Origin: an uncultured Gammaproteobacteria bacterium
GTDB lineage: Bacteria > Pseudomonadota > Gammaproteobacteria > HK1
Direction of reading: 5' to 3'
Assembly (NCBI GenBank): GCA_958295835.1
Contig: OY282378.1
Coordinates: forward strand, 682,001-746,000
DNA length: 64,000 bases
Shown here: one piece after another, positions 1 to 9,577 of the stretch
How positions within the stretch are numbered: position 1 is the first letter of the stretch
Layout of the letters: the number at the start of each line of letters is the position of its first letter
Notes under the pieces: model-generated
What the model was told of the DNA's origin: nothing
Seen by the model: the letters and a program-made list of their open reading frames with translations, nothing else
Database searches by the model: none
Translations under genes and position numbers: made by a program

Positions 1-3000
1 CTGCCGAGCGCAGCCTCCCAGGTGTCCACGCTGGCGCTACGCACCCTGGCCCGAACTTCGTGCAGCGGCTCGGCGGCGCCAACTTCGAGTTGCCGCGCCA
101 GCGGTGCGGCGGCGGTGCGAGGCACGCCCAGCAGCCGAAGGGCTATCGCCTCGTCCGAGTTCACGCCGTAGTAGACGCGGGCCGGCAGGTTGCGCAGCAT
201 TCGCTGCTCGTCGCCCGGCAACGAATCGAAAGAATCCCCGATCGTCAGGGATTGCAGCGCAGCCAGACCCCAGGACGCGGTTTGCGTCAACCGTCCGAAA
301 ATGCTCCGGCAACACCGGGTCATCGCCGTTACGGAATCGGTCTGGCCGGTTGCGTCATCACCATGACCCGGCTTGCCCGCGAAGTAATCGGCGGCCATGT
401 CGGAAAGGGGGCGGCCCTGCACCCAGTCACAGATGATTCGGGAGAGGGTGTCGCCGTCGGGGCCGATGCCTCCCGTCACTTCTCCGAGCAATGTTCGGAG
501 CTCCGGAACCTGGAGCAGCACACCGACCATCCGTTGCAGGTCGCGTCGTCGAGGGCCGAAGAGATCGGGTGACCACGCATCGTTCGTTACGTTCGCTTCC
601 TTCAGGCGCGCTAACGTTCCGTTGACCGTCTCCCACGAGAACCCGGTCGCGTCCACCAGCTTCAGCGGCTTCCCCTCGATACGCTCTGCATAGTTGTAGA
701 CGCCGCGCACCAATCGGTCGGCCCACCCCTTGTGACTTCTGCGCAGGGCCTGGAATCCGAGCGTGCCCCGGAGAACCTGTTCGACTTCCGCGGCGAACCG
801 CTCGTGGCTGCCGATCTGCCTGTACGTATGCGCGAGGTACTGAAGAAACGACGACCACTCCGGCAGCCACGCCAATTTCTCCAATTGAAGCAGGCTGCCT
901 TCGTCTTCGACCTTCTGCACCATGTCGACCAGCGTCGAGGCGAGCTCGCCGACGGACCTCTCGATGTATGTATCGAGCGTCTCGAACCTGGCGTCGTCGG
1001 GGGCCGCCAACGCGATGATGCCGAGATCGTCCTGATCGACGCGGCCGGCCCGCCCCGCGATGTTCCAGAAGTCCTCGGGCGGCATCTCCTGGCCATAGGG
1101 ATACTGATGGCTGGCGAACACCACGCCCGACACGGGAAAGTTGACGCCTTGGGCGATCGTCGTGGTCGCCACCAGAACCTTCAGTTCGTTGCGTTCCGTC
1201 AACCACTCGACGATCGTCCGCGTGTCGTCGGAAAGCCCGCCGTGATGCACGCCGACGCCGTACTCCAGCAGCGGCGCCAAGGGAAAGTCCGGCCCCATCT
1301 CGTCGGTGAGGAAGCGCTGGATATGGTCCAGATCCTCGCTCTTGTGAGCGATGCGGTTCTCGTCCACCTTGAAAGCCTCGGCCACGCTCCAGCTATATCT
1401 TGGCTGGCTGACGAGAACGATGACCGTACCGCGCCGCTTCAGAACCTGCGCCGTGGCCGCCGCGAGCCGGCCCGGCGACTTTGCGACCTTCGACCACGAC
1501 AATCCCAACGGACGGCGTTCCCCGTTTGCACGGGGACGAGCTTCGAGCATCAGCGGCTCCGGAATTTCGATCGTGTTCCGGGTCGTGTGCCGGGCCAGCA
1601 GTTCGATCCCGAAGTCGCCGCGCGTTTCCCCTTTCCGGGGCCGGGCGATGGCGATCACCCGGTCGTTCGGCGTCCAGTCCACCCCGAGTTCGATGCTCTG
1701 GTGGCTGTCGGGCGCCAGCCATTGTGCAATCTCGCCCGCGTTGGGGATGAAAGGCGTGAGCAGCAGGAATTGGGCGTGCCGGCACTCGCGGTTGATCGTC
1801 GCGAGCAGCAATTCCAGTCTCGGGCCGCGCGGGCCGGATGCAAGTCCGTGTGCCTCGTCCACGACGACGAGGGTCAGAGGGCGACCGATCCGGCGTTCCC
1901 AATCGCCGCGCAGCATCAGATCGAGCTTTTCGGGCGTCGTGACGAGCAGGCGGAACTGCCGCTCGGCATCGGCGTCAACCAGCATGTCGGCTTCGAGGCC
2001 ATCTATTTCCAGGGCCGGACTGACCTTCTCGACGGTGATGCGGAGGTCCGCGAAGTCCCGCCGCAGACGCAGGGTCAGTTGGTTGACGAGCGCCCGTGTC
2101 GGTGCGAGATACGCAACCCATCCGCGTTCGCGGTCGAACTGGTTCAACGCCTGGAGAATACGAAGCTGGGCGATGAACGTCTTGCCGCTCGACGTGGGCA
2201 GGCTGACCACGACGGAGCGATGCCCGGACCCGAGCAGCCCCTGTTCACGAAGCGCGCGCCGTTGCGGAGGCAGCATCTCGAAGATCGGTTGTCGGCGGTC
2301 GCGCGAGGTCATCGATTCGACGAACGTCGAGACGCGGCTGTTCACGGCGCGGGTGACCGTCCAGATGCTGTTGCCGACGAGTGTGCGTGCGGTGCGGGCG
2401 AGCAGGCGCACGAACGTTTCCCGCTCCATGAGTCGCCCGGCGGCAGCCGCCGCGACGGCCCGGTCGAACTGCGCTTCGAGTTGCTCCCGGACGTCGTAGC
2501 GCCCATCGACGGCTCCCTGGGACAGGTACTGGCCCAGGATCTCCGCTGCCTTCGCCAAGTGATACGTGGTCATGAGCTCCCACGCGGGTCTGGCATCCTG
2601 CCGCTCCTCTGCCTCGTGCAGAAACCGCGGCTCGTATTCCCGCTGGCTCGCTCGAAGGTCGGCGACTTGCCCCTGCACCGCATCGAGATCGTCCCATCCC
2701 TGCTTGCGGAACAGCCGCAGCCACACGTCCAGGATCGTGGACCAGACGCGCTGTCCCCAATCGTCCGCGTCCACCGGCAGCGCCGGCCATCCGTTCGCAA
2801 CAAGGAGCCGTTTGACGTCCGCGCCCCGATCACCGAGGACGCCGAGGCATCCAAGCCGCACAAGCGATTGCGCCGTTTCCGTGGGCGTGCCGTCATGCGG
2901 CAGGACACGGGCAACCTGAAAAGCCTCCGCGGCGGCGGCGCACAGATCGGCCGGGTTTTCGTCATCGAGCAGAAGGGTGACGCGGAGTTCGAGCGCGTTG

Positions 3001-3146
3001 GCGACGAAGCGAAGGTGCTCGTCATCGAGGCGTCCGGTCCCGGCGATGCCGAGAGCGTCCCCGAGCCGGCGGCGTCCCGCTTCCTCCGCGGCGCGGTGGA
3101 CCTTCTCCACGCCGAGCGAGTTGACGATCCAGGATTCGGAGGTCAT
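1..3146 (-). CDS. Ski2-like SF2 helicase, C-terminus outside window
   Basis: Large superfamily II helicase, at least 1048 codons and still open at the left edge. The frame starts at the ATG at 3146 and has no stop down to base 1. Seen: about 300 residues of unassigned N-terminus; Walker A LPTSSGKT (Lys near residue 322); a DEAH box at about residues 430-433; VATTTIAQGVNFP near residue 660; and the motif VI-like AGRAGR near residue 695. These are hallmarks of Ski2-like nucleic-acid helicases, which are common in bacterial defence loci. It is the last visible gene of the minus-strand operon that carries the MORC ATPase, cytosine methylase and Vsr, so a role in restriction of foreign DNA is inferred. 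It is not a type I HsdR: the N-terminus shows no HsdR-type nuclease. HamB-like or DISARM-like assignments were considered but their partners are absent. Confidence 0.85.
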   Translation of the reverse strand, partial: MTSESWIVNSLGVEKVHRAAEEAGRRRLGDALGIAGTGRLDDEHLRFVANALELRVTLLLDDENPADLCAAAAEAFQVARVLPHDGTPTETAQSLVRLGCLGVLGDRGADVKRLLVANGWPALPVDADDWGQRVWSTILDVWLRLFRKQGWDDLDAVQGQVADLRASQREYEPRFLHEAEERQDARPAWELMTTYHLAKAAEILGQYLSQGAVDGRYDVREQLEAQFDRAVAAAAAGRLMERETFVRLLARTARTLVGNSIWTVTRAVNSRVSTFVESMTSRDRRQPIFEMLPPQRRALREQGLLGSGHRSVVVSLPTSSGKTFIAQLRILQALNQFDRERGWVAYLAPTRALVNQLTLRLRRDFADLRITVEKVSPALEIDGLEADMLVDADAERQFRLLVTTPEKLDLMLRGDWERRIGRPLTLVVVDEAHGLASGPRGPRLELLLATINRECRHAQFLLLTPFIPNAGEIAQWLAPDSHQSIELGVDWTPNDRVIAIARPRKGETRGDFGIELLARHTTRNTIEIPEPLMLEARPRANGERRPLGLSWSKVAKSPGRLAAATAQVLKRRGTVIVLVSQPRYSWSVAEAFKVDENRIAHKSEDLDHIQRFLTDEMGPDFPLAPLLEYGVGVHHGGLSDDTRTIVEWLTERNELKVLVATTTIAQGVNFPVSGVVFASHQYPYGQEMPPEDFWNIAGRAGRVDQDDLGIIALAAPDDARFETLDTYIERSVGELASTLVDMVQKVEDEGSLLQLEKLAWLPEWSSFLQYLAHTYRQIGSHERFAAEVEQVLRGTLGFQALRRSHKGWADRLVRGVYNYAERIEGKPLKLVDATGFSWETVNGTLARLKEANVTNDAWSPDLFGPRRRDLQRMVGVLLQVPELRTLLGEVTGGIGPDGDTLSRIICDWVQGRPLSDMAADYFAGKPGHGDDATGQTDSVTAMTRCCRSIFGRLTQTASWGLAALQSLTIGDSFDSLPGDEQRMLRNLPARVYYGVNSDEAIALRLLGVPRTAAAPLARQLEVGAAEPLHEVRARVRSASVDTWEAALG

Positions 3147-3263
3147 GGGGCGCCAACCTGCATGAGCACCGGCCAGTCGGGGATCGGGACCGGCAGATAC
3201 CACGCGATGAGGTTGCTTGCTCAGATACCGCTCGATGTTTTATCGGCGTGGATCCGGTCCGTG

Positions 3264-4400
3264 CTACCCATCCTCGGCTTCATCTTCATTCAAGATGATG
3301 TCCACGACGCGGGCGTTCAGAAGGCGCCATCGCTGTCCGACTCGTTCGAGGTCGCCTTCCATGACAATTGGCGCCTTCGCTTGATGCGCCCGGATTGCCC
3401 GCTCATAGTCGAACTGTTCCAGAAGCGCCGTGACCGACTGGTTCCGGCCGTCAATGGAAGCTCGCAACGTGATGTTCCCGTCGGTTTCCGCTTCGTCCCG
3501 TTTCAACCGCTGCACGATGCCGAACACCCGGGCGTCCGGTTGCGGCTCCCGGTTGCGGAACGACCGCGCGGCCTCGCGCAGGATCGGCGCATCGGTCCGG
3601 CCGAAGCGGATAGTCTCGCGCGCCGTCCACCTTGGCAGCGTACGCGCCCAGGTCACACTGATGTCCAGTGATGGGAACGGTTCGATCAGCGTCACGAGCG
3701 CTTCGCAGAGATTGGCGCTGACGCCCTGCCCGAACGCATCGAAGAACGCATCGCCAGTGCCGCTGACCGTTTGTTCGATGGCTGTCCGGGCAGTTCCCAG
3801 CGCATCGGTCAGCCGCCGCGTCATGCGCCGCTCGATTGGGTCGTCTTCGGATCTCCAGTCACCGGTAAAGCTGGACTGCATCGGCGGCGCGACCATCGGG
3901 GTCACCAACGTGACCGTGAAACTGCTTTGCTCGGTCTGCCCCAGGCGAATCCGTTGCACATGCTTGGCGGCTTCCCGGTTCGAATCCGCCCGATACAGCG
4001 GACGCGGATGCCGTAGCGAGCAGGCCGCGGCCAGTAGCAGGTCCCGCGCGCCACGCAGGAGATCGAGTCCGTCGTTCACGGCCACCGCGCCATCGCCGTT
4101 TTCGGCAGCCCGTACCCGAATCACATCGCGGTCGGCCGTCACGAGGTCTCGGTACAGGGAGAGTTCGTCGGTCTCCGCGGCGTCCGAGAAGATCTCGATC
4201 AGCCGCGAAACGACATCGGCGTAATCGCCCAGACGCTCGGTGCGCGGCAGAATAATCTCCGGTCGCCCGCGGGCGGCGTACACGTCCGAGTGATCGCCGT
4301 AGGTTTCGACCTTGCTCCACCCTGCCGCGAGGGCGTACGCCGACAGCGCAACAGGCGAAACGGCCTTCAGGGCTTCTGTGTCTCGAATGGTGGCTCGCAT
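3264..4400 (-). CDS. conserved protein of unknown function, defence-island partner
   Basis: A 378-residue soluble protein with no signal peptide or membrane segment and no motif I can name. The ATG at 4400 is preferred over an upstream ATG at 4430 because an AAAGGA ribosome site sits just before it. The N-terminal half has recurrent acidic and aromatic patches (YGDHSDVY, ELSLYRDLV). The C-terminal third is predominantly beta-like and charged. It lies 46 bp after vsr and 117 bp before the helicase on the same strand, so the three are probably co-transcribed. The 117-bp gap holds no convincing gene. Function is unknown; the position suggests an adaptor or sensor for the helicase or the MORC protein, which is inference only. 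Confidence 0.8.
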   Translation of the reverse strand: MRATIRDTEALKAVSPVALSAYALAAGWSKVETYGDHSDVYAARGRPEIILPRTERLGDYADVVSRLIEIFSDAAETDELSLYRDLVTADRDVIRVRAAENGDGAVAVNDGLDLLRGARDLLLAAACSLRHPRPLYRADSNREAAKHVQRIRLGQTEQSSFTVTLVTPMVAPPMQSSFTGDWRSEDDPIERRMTRRLTDALGTARTAIEQTVSGTGDAFFDAFGQGVSANLCEALVTLIEPFPSLDISVTWARTLPRWTARETIRFGRTDAPILREAARSFRNREPQPDARVFGIVQRLKRDEAETDGNITLRASIDGRNQSVTALLEQFDYERAIRAHQAKAPIVMEGDLERVGQRWRLLNARVVDIILNEDEAEDG

Positions 4401-4446
4401 CGGATGGATCCTTTCAAGCCGATCCCGCATTCCTTAACGGTATCCG

Positions 4447-4920
4447 TCATATCGAACCTTCGATGATCGGCTGGCGCATCTTTTCAAGCCCAGTTTGTAT
4501 CCTCCGAATACAGCGGTCAGGGCTCTTCTTCAAGTCGCACTCCCATATGCGTATGACCTTCCAGCCAGAATGTCGAAGCTTACGAGACGTTCGTCTATCT
4601 CTAGCTCGATTGCGCTCTATCTTTTCCGCCCACGCCTTCACGTTCGTCTTCGGTGTCAGATTCCTGCCGCAATCATGACCGTGCCAAAAGCAACCATCGA
4701 CGAAAACTGCAAGTTTCAAATTCAGCCACACAAAATCCGGATGGCCGAGAAGCAGTTGACGTCTCCGCCAACCAGTTAGGCCCGCCCGCCTCAACAAATA
4801 GGCTAATCGCTTTTCCGTGGTCTGATTTCCGGTACTACGTACACGAGACATCAATTCACGTCTGGTCAAACCTCCAAACGTTGTTCTCTCTACTTCGGAG
4901 TTGCCGGACCATCGACTCAT
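4447..4920 (-). CDS. vsr: Vsr-family DNA mismatch endonuclease
   Basis: 157-residue very-short-patch-repair type endonuclease, the usual length for Vsr. The N-terminal helix-rich part ([16 protein letters not shown]) leads into HPDFVW, whose Asp62 corresponds to the metal-binding Asp of E. coli Vsr, and then [12 protein letters not shown] (residues 73-84), the family signature. One change stands out: the His in the E. coli FVHGCFWH motif is Asp here. Vsr enzymes nick beside T:G mismatches produced by deamination of 5-methylcytosine, and the gene overlaps the C5-methylase stop by four bases (ATGA at 4917-4920), the classic pairing. In MORC-containing systems Vsr-like proteins may instead be restriction nucleases, which is an open alternative here. 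Confidence 0.93.
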   Translation of the reverse strand: MSRWSGNSEVERTTFGGLTRRELMSRVRSTGNQTTEKRLAYLLRRAGLTGWRRRQLLLGHPDFVWLNLKLAVFVDGCFWHGHDCGRNLTPKTNVKAWAEKIERNRARDRRTSRKLRHSGWKVIRIWECDLKKSPDRCIRRIQTGLEKMRQPIIEGSI

Positions 4921-6068
4921 TTTTCTGCACCCGTGACTCCCCGATCGTAATCTCTAAGTGCGGCTAAGACACTTCTGGCGGCACGTTTTGCGTACAGCGG
5001 CGGTACCGCGTTACCGATCAGATTACACACTGCATCCATTTGATCGGTCATGAATTTATAGTTATACGGAAACGTTTGCAGCAGAGCCGCTTCGCGAACG
5101 GAGATGGTAAGTCGTTCCTTATCCGGGTGACCGAATCGACCTTTACTCGACGTAGTGCATCCGCCGGTAATAGTAGGAGAAATTTGATCCCATGTCATTC
5201 GGCCGTAAGTATTCGTAAATCCATTAAATCCATTCTGATGACAACGGGGCCGCACGGATTCATCAATCTGTACCCAAGTTTGACCGGGCTCCGCCGCTTG
5301 TAGTCGTTTCCTGACCTGCGGACTAACATCTCGGACTACGTGCCAATTATGAGCCTGTGGTCCGCCACTTTGCCGCGCCGCCTGTAATGTAACTGGCTTT
5401 CCTAGATGGCCAATTGCACTCCTAACCGTGTTCCACGAACGTAAAGCGGAATCCTTTTTGGGTAACCGATCATGAGTTGATTTGGGTAGTGAGATTTCAA
5501 AACCAAGCCCAGCCAAGAGCACGAGACGCCGTCGTGACTGTGGAATCCCGAAGTCGGCCATTTGTTCGACACACCATTCACTCTGATAGCCAATTTCTCG
5601 CAAAATTCTGAGGAATTCGTCGAAGATGAATTTCCCTCGATTTGCAAGTCCAGAGACGTTTTCCATCATGATCGCCATTGGACGGATTTCTTCTATCAGT
5701 TTGGCCATCACCAGAAGTAGTTCATTTCGAGAATCATCTCTCCTATATTTTGCCGTCAAGGAGCAAAAACCTTGGCAGGGCGCACAACCAGCCAAAAGGG
5801 AGATTTTCTGGTCACCGGTTACTTGCAAAATATCAGATGCAGATACATCGCGAATGTCATTTTCAAATAATCGAGTCCGTCGATTGTTCCACCTGTAAGT
5901 CCTTGCCGCAATGGGGTCAATTTCCACTGCCGCCGCAACCTGGAATCCGGCGTCGCGGAGGCCCATGGTGAGACCACCGCATCCGGCAAATAGATCTATT
6001 GCGACGGGTTTCATCTCTCTCATTTTTTTGTACATTTGGATCTTATCGCGTCGATACACCAAGTCCAT
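4917..6068 (-). CDS. DNA (cytosine-5-)-methyltransferase
   Basis: 383-residue C5-cytosine methylase. Motif I DLFAGCGG (about 25-32) binds S-adenosylmethionine, motif IV GCAPCQG (PCQ at 97-99) carries the catalytic Cys, motif VI MENV (135-138) supplies the Glu, and motif VIII QSRRR and motif X GNAVPP are both visible. Target recognition cannot be read from sequence. The start at 6068 follows an AAAGGA-like site and overlaps the MORC gene by 26 bp; the ATGs at 6035, 6023 and 6014 are alternatives that still keep motif I. It overlaps vsr by four bases downstream. The gene is AT-rich compared with the rest of the window (hand count 28 G+C of 60 on the line at 5461), which points to horizontal acquisition. 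It presumably protects host DNA from the MORC-nuclease or helicase. Confidence 0.95.
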   Translation of the reverse strand: MDLVYRRDKIQMYKKMREMKPVAIDLFAGCGGLTMGLRDAGFQVAAAVEIDPIAARTYRWNNRRTRLFENDIRDVSASDILQVTGDQKISLLAGCAPCQGFCSLTAKYRRDDSRNELLLVMAKLIEEIRPMAIMMENVSGLANRGKFIFDEFLRILREIGYQSEWCVEQMADFGIPQSRRRLVLLAGLGFEISLPKSTHDRLPKKDSALRSWNTVRSAIGHLGKPVTLQAARQSGGPQAHNWHVVRDVSPQVRKRLQAAEPGQTWVQIDESVRPRCHQNGFNGFTNTYGRMTWDQISPTITGGCTTSSKGRFGHPDKERLTISVREAALLQTFPYNYKFMTDQMDAVCNLIGNAVPPLYAKRAARSVLAALRDYDRGVTGAEK

Positions 6069-8001
6069 TTTCCTTTGACAGTTGAACTATTCTTGGGTCG
6101 TCACTTGGAGCGCGCTTTGTAACAGCATCCAGAAATTCCTTGTGCATAGATTCAGCGGTCGTCAGAAGATTATCCCAAGTTCGCACGTCAAATATCCCAG
6201 AATCCTGCCCCATTTTCATGTGTCCTTCATCGCTTGGACGAATTCGGCCCGCAATCAACAGACCTTTCACTGAAGATCTACGATATTGTTGATCATTTGA
6301 CGCTTCTTGGAGTCTACTTCGAAGAAACAATACATAATCTCTGATCTGATCGCATTCTTTTCGACCCACTAGTGCACCCGGACGTTTTGTCTCTACTATA
6401 TGAGCCGTTTGATAGAGATCTCCAAGACAGAAAAAATCAAGTCTACGCGAACCTTCCGCATTTCTAGAAGAGGGTACATCAAAGTTCTCAAGAATTATAC
6501 GATCCAATGATTGTTCATGCACCAACATCGTCCATTTGGGATCGATCAACCACGGATGGTCTCGAAGATAGCTTTGCATGTCCGGCGTTTCTGGAACTTG
6601 ATCCCTAATCATTTGCGAGAATTTCTGGATGATCTCGACGCGCCCCTTGACTAGGTGGGCGGTATTTATAGCTTCGATGATGTCCCAGTCAGACAGGACT
6701 TGTTCAAAATTAGCAATATCCTCCGGTGAGGCCGTGTTCAATCTCCTAATCGCTTCAAGAAAATTCCGATTCGTCATGGCGTTGTATACAAATCCAATGA
6801 GTTCATCCGTAATATCTTGACCATCCTTATGTTTTCCAAGCTGAGGAATGGCGCAAATCCGATCGACGATGTTGTTGAATATTCTTCGATCATTATCAGG
6901 TAGTTTTTCGGCTTGCTTTATGTATAAAGTAACTCGAGGACTCCTAGTCTTTTCTACCCGCCTTTTGTCGGCCCACGCTTCCAGTAATTCTCTGACCTTT
7001 CTACGCCCCCATTCTTTCAAAGGCACTGCGATAGGATCTTCCCATCGAACCGTGCCTCGATCGGTAGCAATCAGATCCACGGCTTCGTCCAAAAAATCTG
7101 CCTGAATTTCCCCCGTAAGATACTGCATCCCGTGCTGACCCCATACGCCGCCGCTCAGATCAAAAAACCAAGGCGTTTGTGCCAACTTGCGGCGCGCGTA
7201 GACGACGAAACCGCGCTGCTCTTCATCCGGAATAGTATCCTTGCAGAAACCCGCCCACCATTCGATCTGATTACCACCTTCAAGTTCCGCAGTCTCCCAT
7301 TGTCCAATGCCCGTTGGAAATCGGAACTGAAACGGAATTTCGTGTCTTGATATGGTCGCTCCGTTCACGTGGACGATAAAATCCTCATCAAGTACCAACA
7401 ATCTTCTCGCGATGCTGCGTTTGAATGCCTTCTCGTTAATGGCGCGAATGATTTTCAGACGTGACAGCGTTATAGTCGTGTTAGGATTTTCCTCGACGTT
7501 GTCTCCGTCATCGGGTAACGATCTGAGTTCGTATCCATCAGTATCCACAAAGGCGTCCTGTCCGGTTAACGCTTCATAATCCATCTCGAAGTGCGCAACC
7601 TCTTCGTCCTTGACGGAACGGATGTCGATCACATTGGCAATACCGAATCCGGCGAGTTTTCCAATGCCTTTACGCCCATGAACCTTTCTGGAATTCAGAT
7701 CATTGTATGGATCAGTCCATTCTTTTCCGTCTGAACGCCTGTTTCTACCTATTAGTAAATAAAGAATATTACACTCCGTAAAGCTCATGCCATGACCGTC
7801 GTCTTTGACGATGACTTGGTCGGTTTGCCGAAGTGCCCGCCCCGTGGGAATCGTGATCCATACGTTTTTCGCCATTGCATCGTATGCGTTTGATATAAGC
7901 TCTGAAATGGCGGGAACCGCTCCAGAATACATCTGTAGGCCAAGATGTTTGAACAGTTGGCCGGCAACCATCAACTTGTACTTGCGGGATTTATTCGACA
8001 T
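6043..8001 (-). CDS. MORC/MutL-like GHKL ATPase fused to PD-(D/E)XK nuclease
   Basis: 652-residue protein with an N-terminal GHKL ATP-binding domain: N-box ELISNAYDA (34-42), G1 DDGHGM (67-72) and G2 [12 protein letters not shown] (109-120). After an S5-like and helical middle comes a C-terminal segment RRLDFF followed by HIVETKRPG, giving Asp522, Glu537 and Lys539, the D...ExK core of a PD-(D/E)XK nuclease. Prokaryotic MORC ATPases linked to C5-methylases, Vsr and SF2 helicases are a known restriction-modification class (Iyer, Abhiman and Aravind). By that precedent this is probably the restricting subunit. The start at 8001 ([10 protein letters not shown]) overlaps the end of the upstream HsdS fusion by 11 bp. 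The gene is AT-rich (24 G+C of 60 on the line at 6241). Confidence 0.9.
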   Translation of the reverse strand: MSNKSRKYKLMVAGQLFKHLGLQMYSGAVPAISELISNAYDAMAKNVWITIPTGRALRQTDQVIVKDDGHGMSFTECNILYLLIGRNRRSDGKEWTDPYNDLNSRKVHGRKGIGKLAGFGIANVIDIRSVKDEEVAHFEMDYEALTGQDAFVDTDGYELRSLPDDGDNVEENPNTTITLSRLKIIRAINEKAFKRSIARRLLVLDEDFIVHVNGATISRHEIPFQFRFPTGIGQWETAELEGGNQIEWWAGFCKDTIPDEEQRGFVVYARRKLAQTPWFFDLSGGVWGQHGMQYLTGEIQADFLDEAVDLIATDRGTVRWEDPIAVPLKEWGRRKVRELLEAWADKRRVEKTRSPRVTLYIKQAEKLPDNDRRIFNNIVDRICAIPQLGKHKDGQDITDELIGFVYNAMTNRNFLEAIRRLNTASPEDIANFEQVLSDWDIIEAINTAHLVKGRVEIIQKFSQMIRDQVPETPDMQSYLRDHPWLIDPKWTMLVHEQSLDRIILENFDVPSSRNAEGSRRLDFFCLGDLYQTAHIVETKRPGALVGRKECDQIRDYVLFLRSRLQEASNDQQYRRSSVKGLLIAGRIRPSDEGHMKMGQDSGIFDVRTWDNLLTTAESMHKEFLDAVTKRAPSDDPRIVQLSKENGLGVSTR

Positions 8002-9577
8002 CGTAGTTCTCCGCGGAAATACATGGTATCCGTATCTTTCCAGATACAAGATTGAGAAGCAGAACATTTCGGGTTTGACTAAGAATTTCTATTTCTTTCA
8101 GAATCATTGATCGTCGTTTCCAAATTGGAGTGATTAGTTCATGATAGGCACGACTAAGTTCAGATCCCGGCCAGGGGAATTCTAGCCTGTATACGTTAGC
8201 TCTGTTCAGTCCCGGTACGGCCGCATCCGTATTCATATCGCCTAGTGGTTGGGTGAGAAGTATTTGGTAGCAAAAGATGAGTGTACTACGCTTTGGTATT
8301 ATGTAGAAAACGGTATCTATTGGGAAAACGGACCGATCTTCCCAGTACACGCTGCCAATGGTGCCTTTACGACCAACAATAACCGCGGGACCATTTATAA
8401 GCGCTTCATCATGGAAATCGACGAATCCACCAGAACCGTAGACGGCCACTTTTCCAGATCGACGCGCTTTGGCAGGAAGTGATTTTCCGTATGCAAGCTT
8501 CATATAATTCTCAAAAGTTATAGATTCCCAATTTTCCGGCAATCCAGTGGCGTCGATAAGTCTGTCAGGGAATAATGACCAAAGGGGTTCGGAAAGATAG
8601 GGTTTTTGGCTTTTCATTTTTGCGCGAGTAGGTCCGAAATCAATGAACCAATCCCTGAAAGTCGCCCGCACCATTGCCTCCAGCGTCTCGTTCATGCAAT
8701 GGTTCAGTTCGATCTTGTCATCCAGCGTGCGGAGGATGTGGGCAATGTCACGTTGCTCCTGGATTGGTGGAGTCGGAATCTCGATGGAGCGGAGGTAAGT
8801 TACGGGTCGAGCAATTGACGGGACACCGACTTGCGAAGCATTTGCCAGAAGTTCGTGTTGCCCCTCCGGAGTCTTGAAATACGCCACGATAAATTCTGGT
8901 ACTGTCTCCGATGGCTTGGGGCGCATGTAAAATTGGCGTTGTGAAACAACGTATCTGTCATATTCTGAATTCTCCGGGATGCAGGCAACTTGTCCGATGT
9001 TGCCCGCATGGGTAAAGATGATATCTCCTTTCCGAACGTTCGCGCCGCGCAGGCGCTCGGCATGCGCCTCGCTGATGAAATTGAATCCAGGTTTATCGTC
9101 GACTCTGGATCCATGAAGATGCTGTCCGCTGATGATCGGCACGCCGGACGGCGTGAATGTCTCGACCTTGATTGACGACCCGAACGGTCCCATCGCAACC
9201 TTCTCAGCGACGTCGTCGATTCTGCATCGACGCCATCGACTTCCCTTGTTTTCTTTACGAGCCGGATTATCCTTGGTCAGCACTACGTGATCGCCTTCGA
9301 TGCGCGCTTTGAAGCTCTCGGGCACCTCATCCCAAACGAACAAATCCACCCGGAACGGCAAGTCGCTCTCCTCGAACGCCTTCCGCAGTGCTGCCACTCG
9401 GGCGCCCTGCTCCGGCCGGGCAAACACCACCAGATCCAGATCGGACTCCGGTCGCGAGGTCCACTTGACGCGGGAGCCGTAAGCCCAGGCGGTGGTGTCC
9501 GGCAGATACCGGTTCAGCAGCGCCAGGATCGTTCGGCGCTGCTCGGCGGTGATGTCGATGGCGGGCTTCATTCCCAT
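7991..9577 (-). CDS. hsdS: nucleotidyltransferase (MNT) domain fused to type I specificity subunit HsdS
   Basis: 528-residue two-part protein. Residues about 10-105 form a minimal nucleotidyltransferase: Gly34-Ser35 followed by SDLDL (Asp46, Asp48) and a third acid in FRVDLF (Asp78), so the catalytic set is complete. From about residue 115 it is a type I HsdS with two recognition halves: TRD1, a central conserved block beginning PPIQEQRDIAHILRTLDDKI, then TRD2 to the C-terminus. HsdS dictates the DNA target of HsdM. MNT domains usually act as antitoxins that modify HEPN RNases. The ATGs at 9577 and 9571 are both possible; the latter gives an ATGA overlap with the upstream HEPN gene. Base composition drops within the gene: the MNT part is GC-rich, TRD2 (8000-8600) is AT-rich. 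No separate hsdS linked to the hsdM at 17.4 kb was found. Confidence 0.92.
   Translation of the reverse strand: MGMKPAIDITAEQRRTILALLNRYLPDTTAWAYGSRVKWTSRPESDLDLVVFARPEQGARVAALRKAFEESDLPFRVDLFVWDEVPESFKARIEGDHVVLTKDNPARKENKGSRWRRCRIDDVAEKVAMGPFGSSIKVETFTPSGVPIISGQHLHGSRVDDKPGFNFISEAHAERLRGANVRKGDIIFTHAGNIGQVACIPENSEYDRYVVSQRQFYMRPKPSETVPEFIVAYFKTPEGQHELLANASQVGVPSIARPVTYLRSIEIPTPPIQEQRDIAHILRTLDDKIELNHCMNETLEAMVRATFRDWFIDFGPTRAKMKSQKPYLSEPLWSLFPDRLIDATGLPENWESITFENYMKLAYGKSLPAKARRSGKVAVYGSGGFVDFHDEALINGPAVIVGRKGTIGSVYWEDRSVFPIDTVFYIIPKRSTLIFCYQILLTQPLGDMNTDAAVPGLNRANVYRLEFPWPGSELSRAYHELITPIWKRRSMILKEIEILSQTRNVLLLNLVSGKIRIPCISAENYDVE

Noticed and set aside
3147..3263. Small gene between the unknown protein and the helicase
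   Set aside because: The only long frame ends IPDWPVLMQVGAP and stops at the helicase start, but it has no usable start codon after its upstream stop.
732..3671. 979-codon open frame on the plus strand
   Set aside because: Antisense to the helicase, whose frame carries Walker A, DEAH and motif VI. Its product is Arg/Pro/Gly-rich with no family pattern, as expected for the reverse strand of GC-rich coding DNA.
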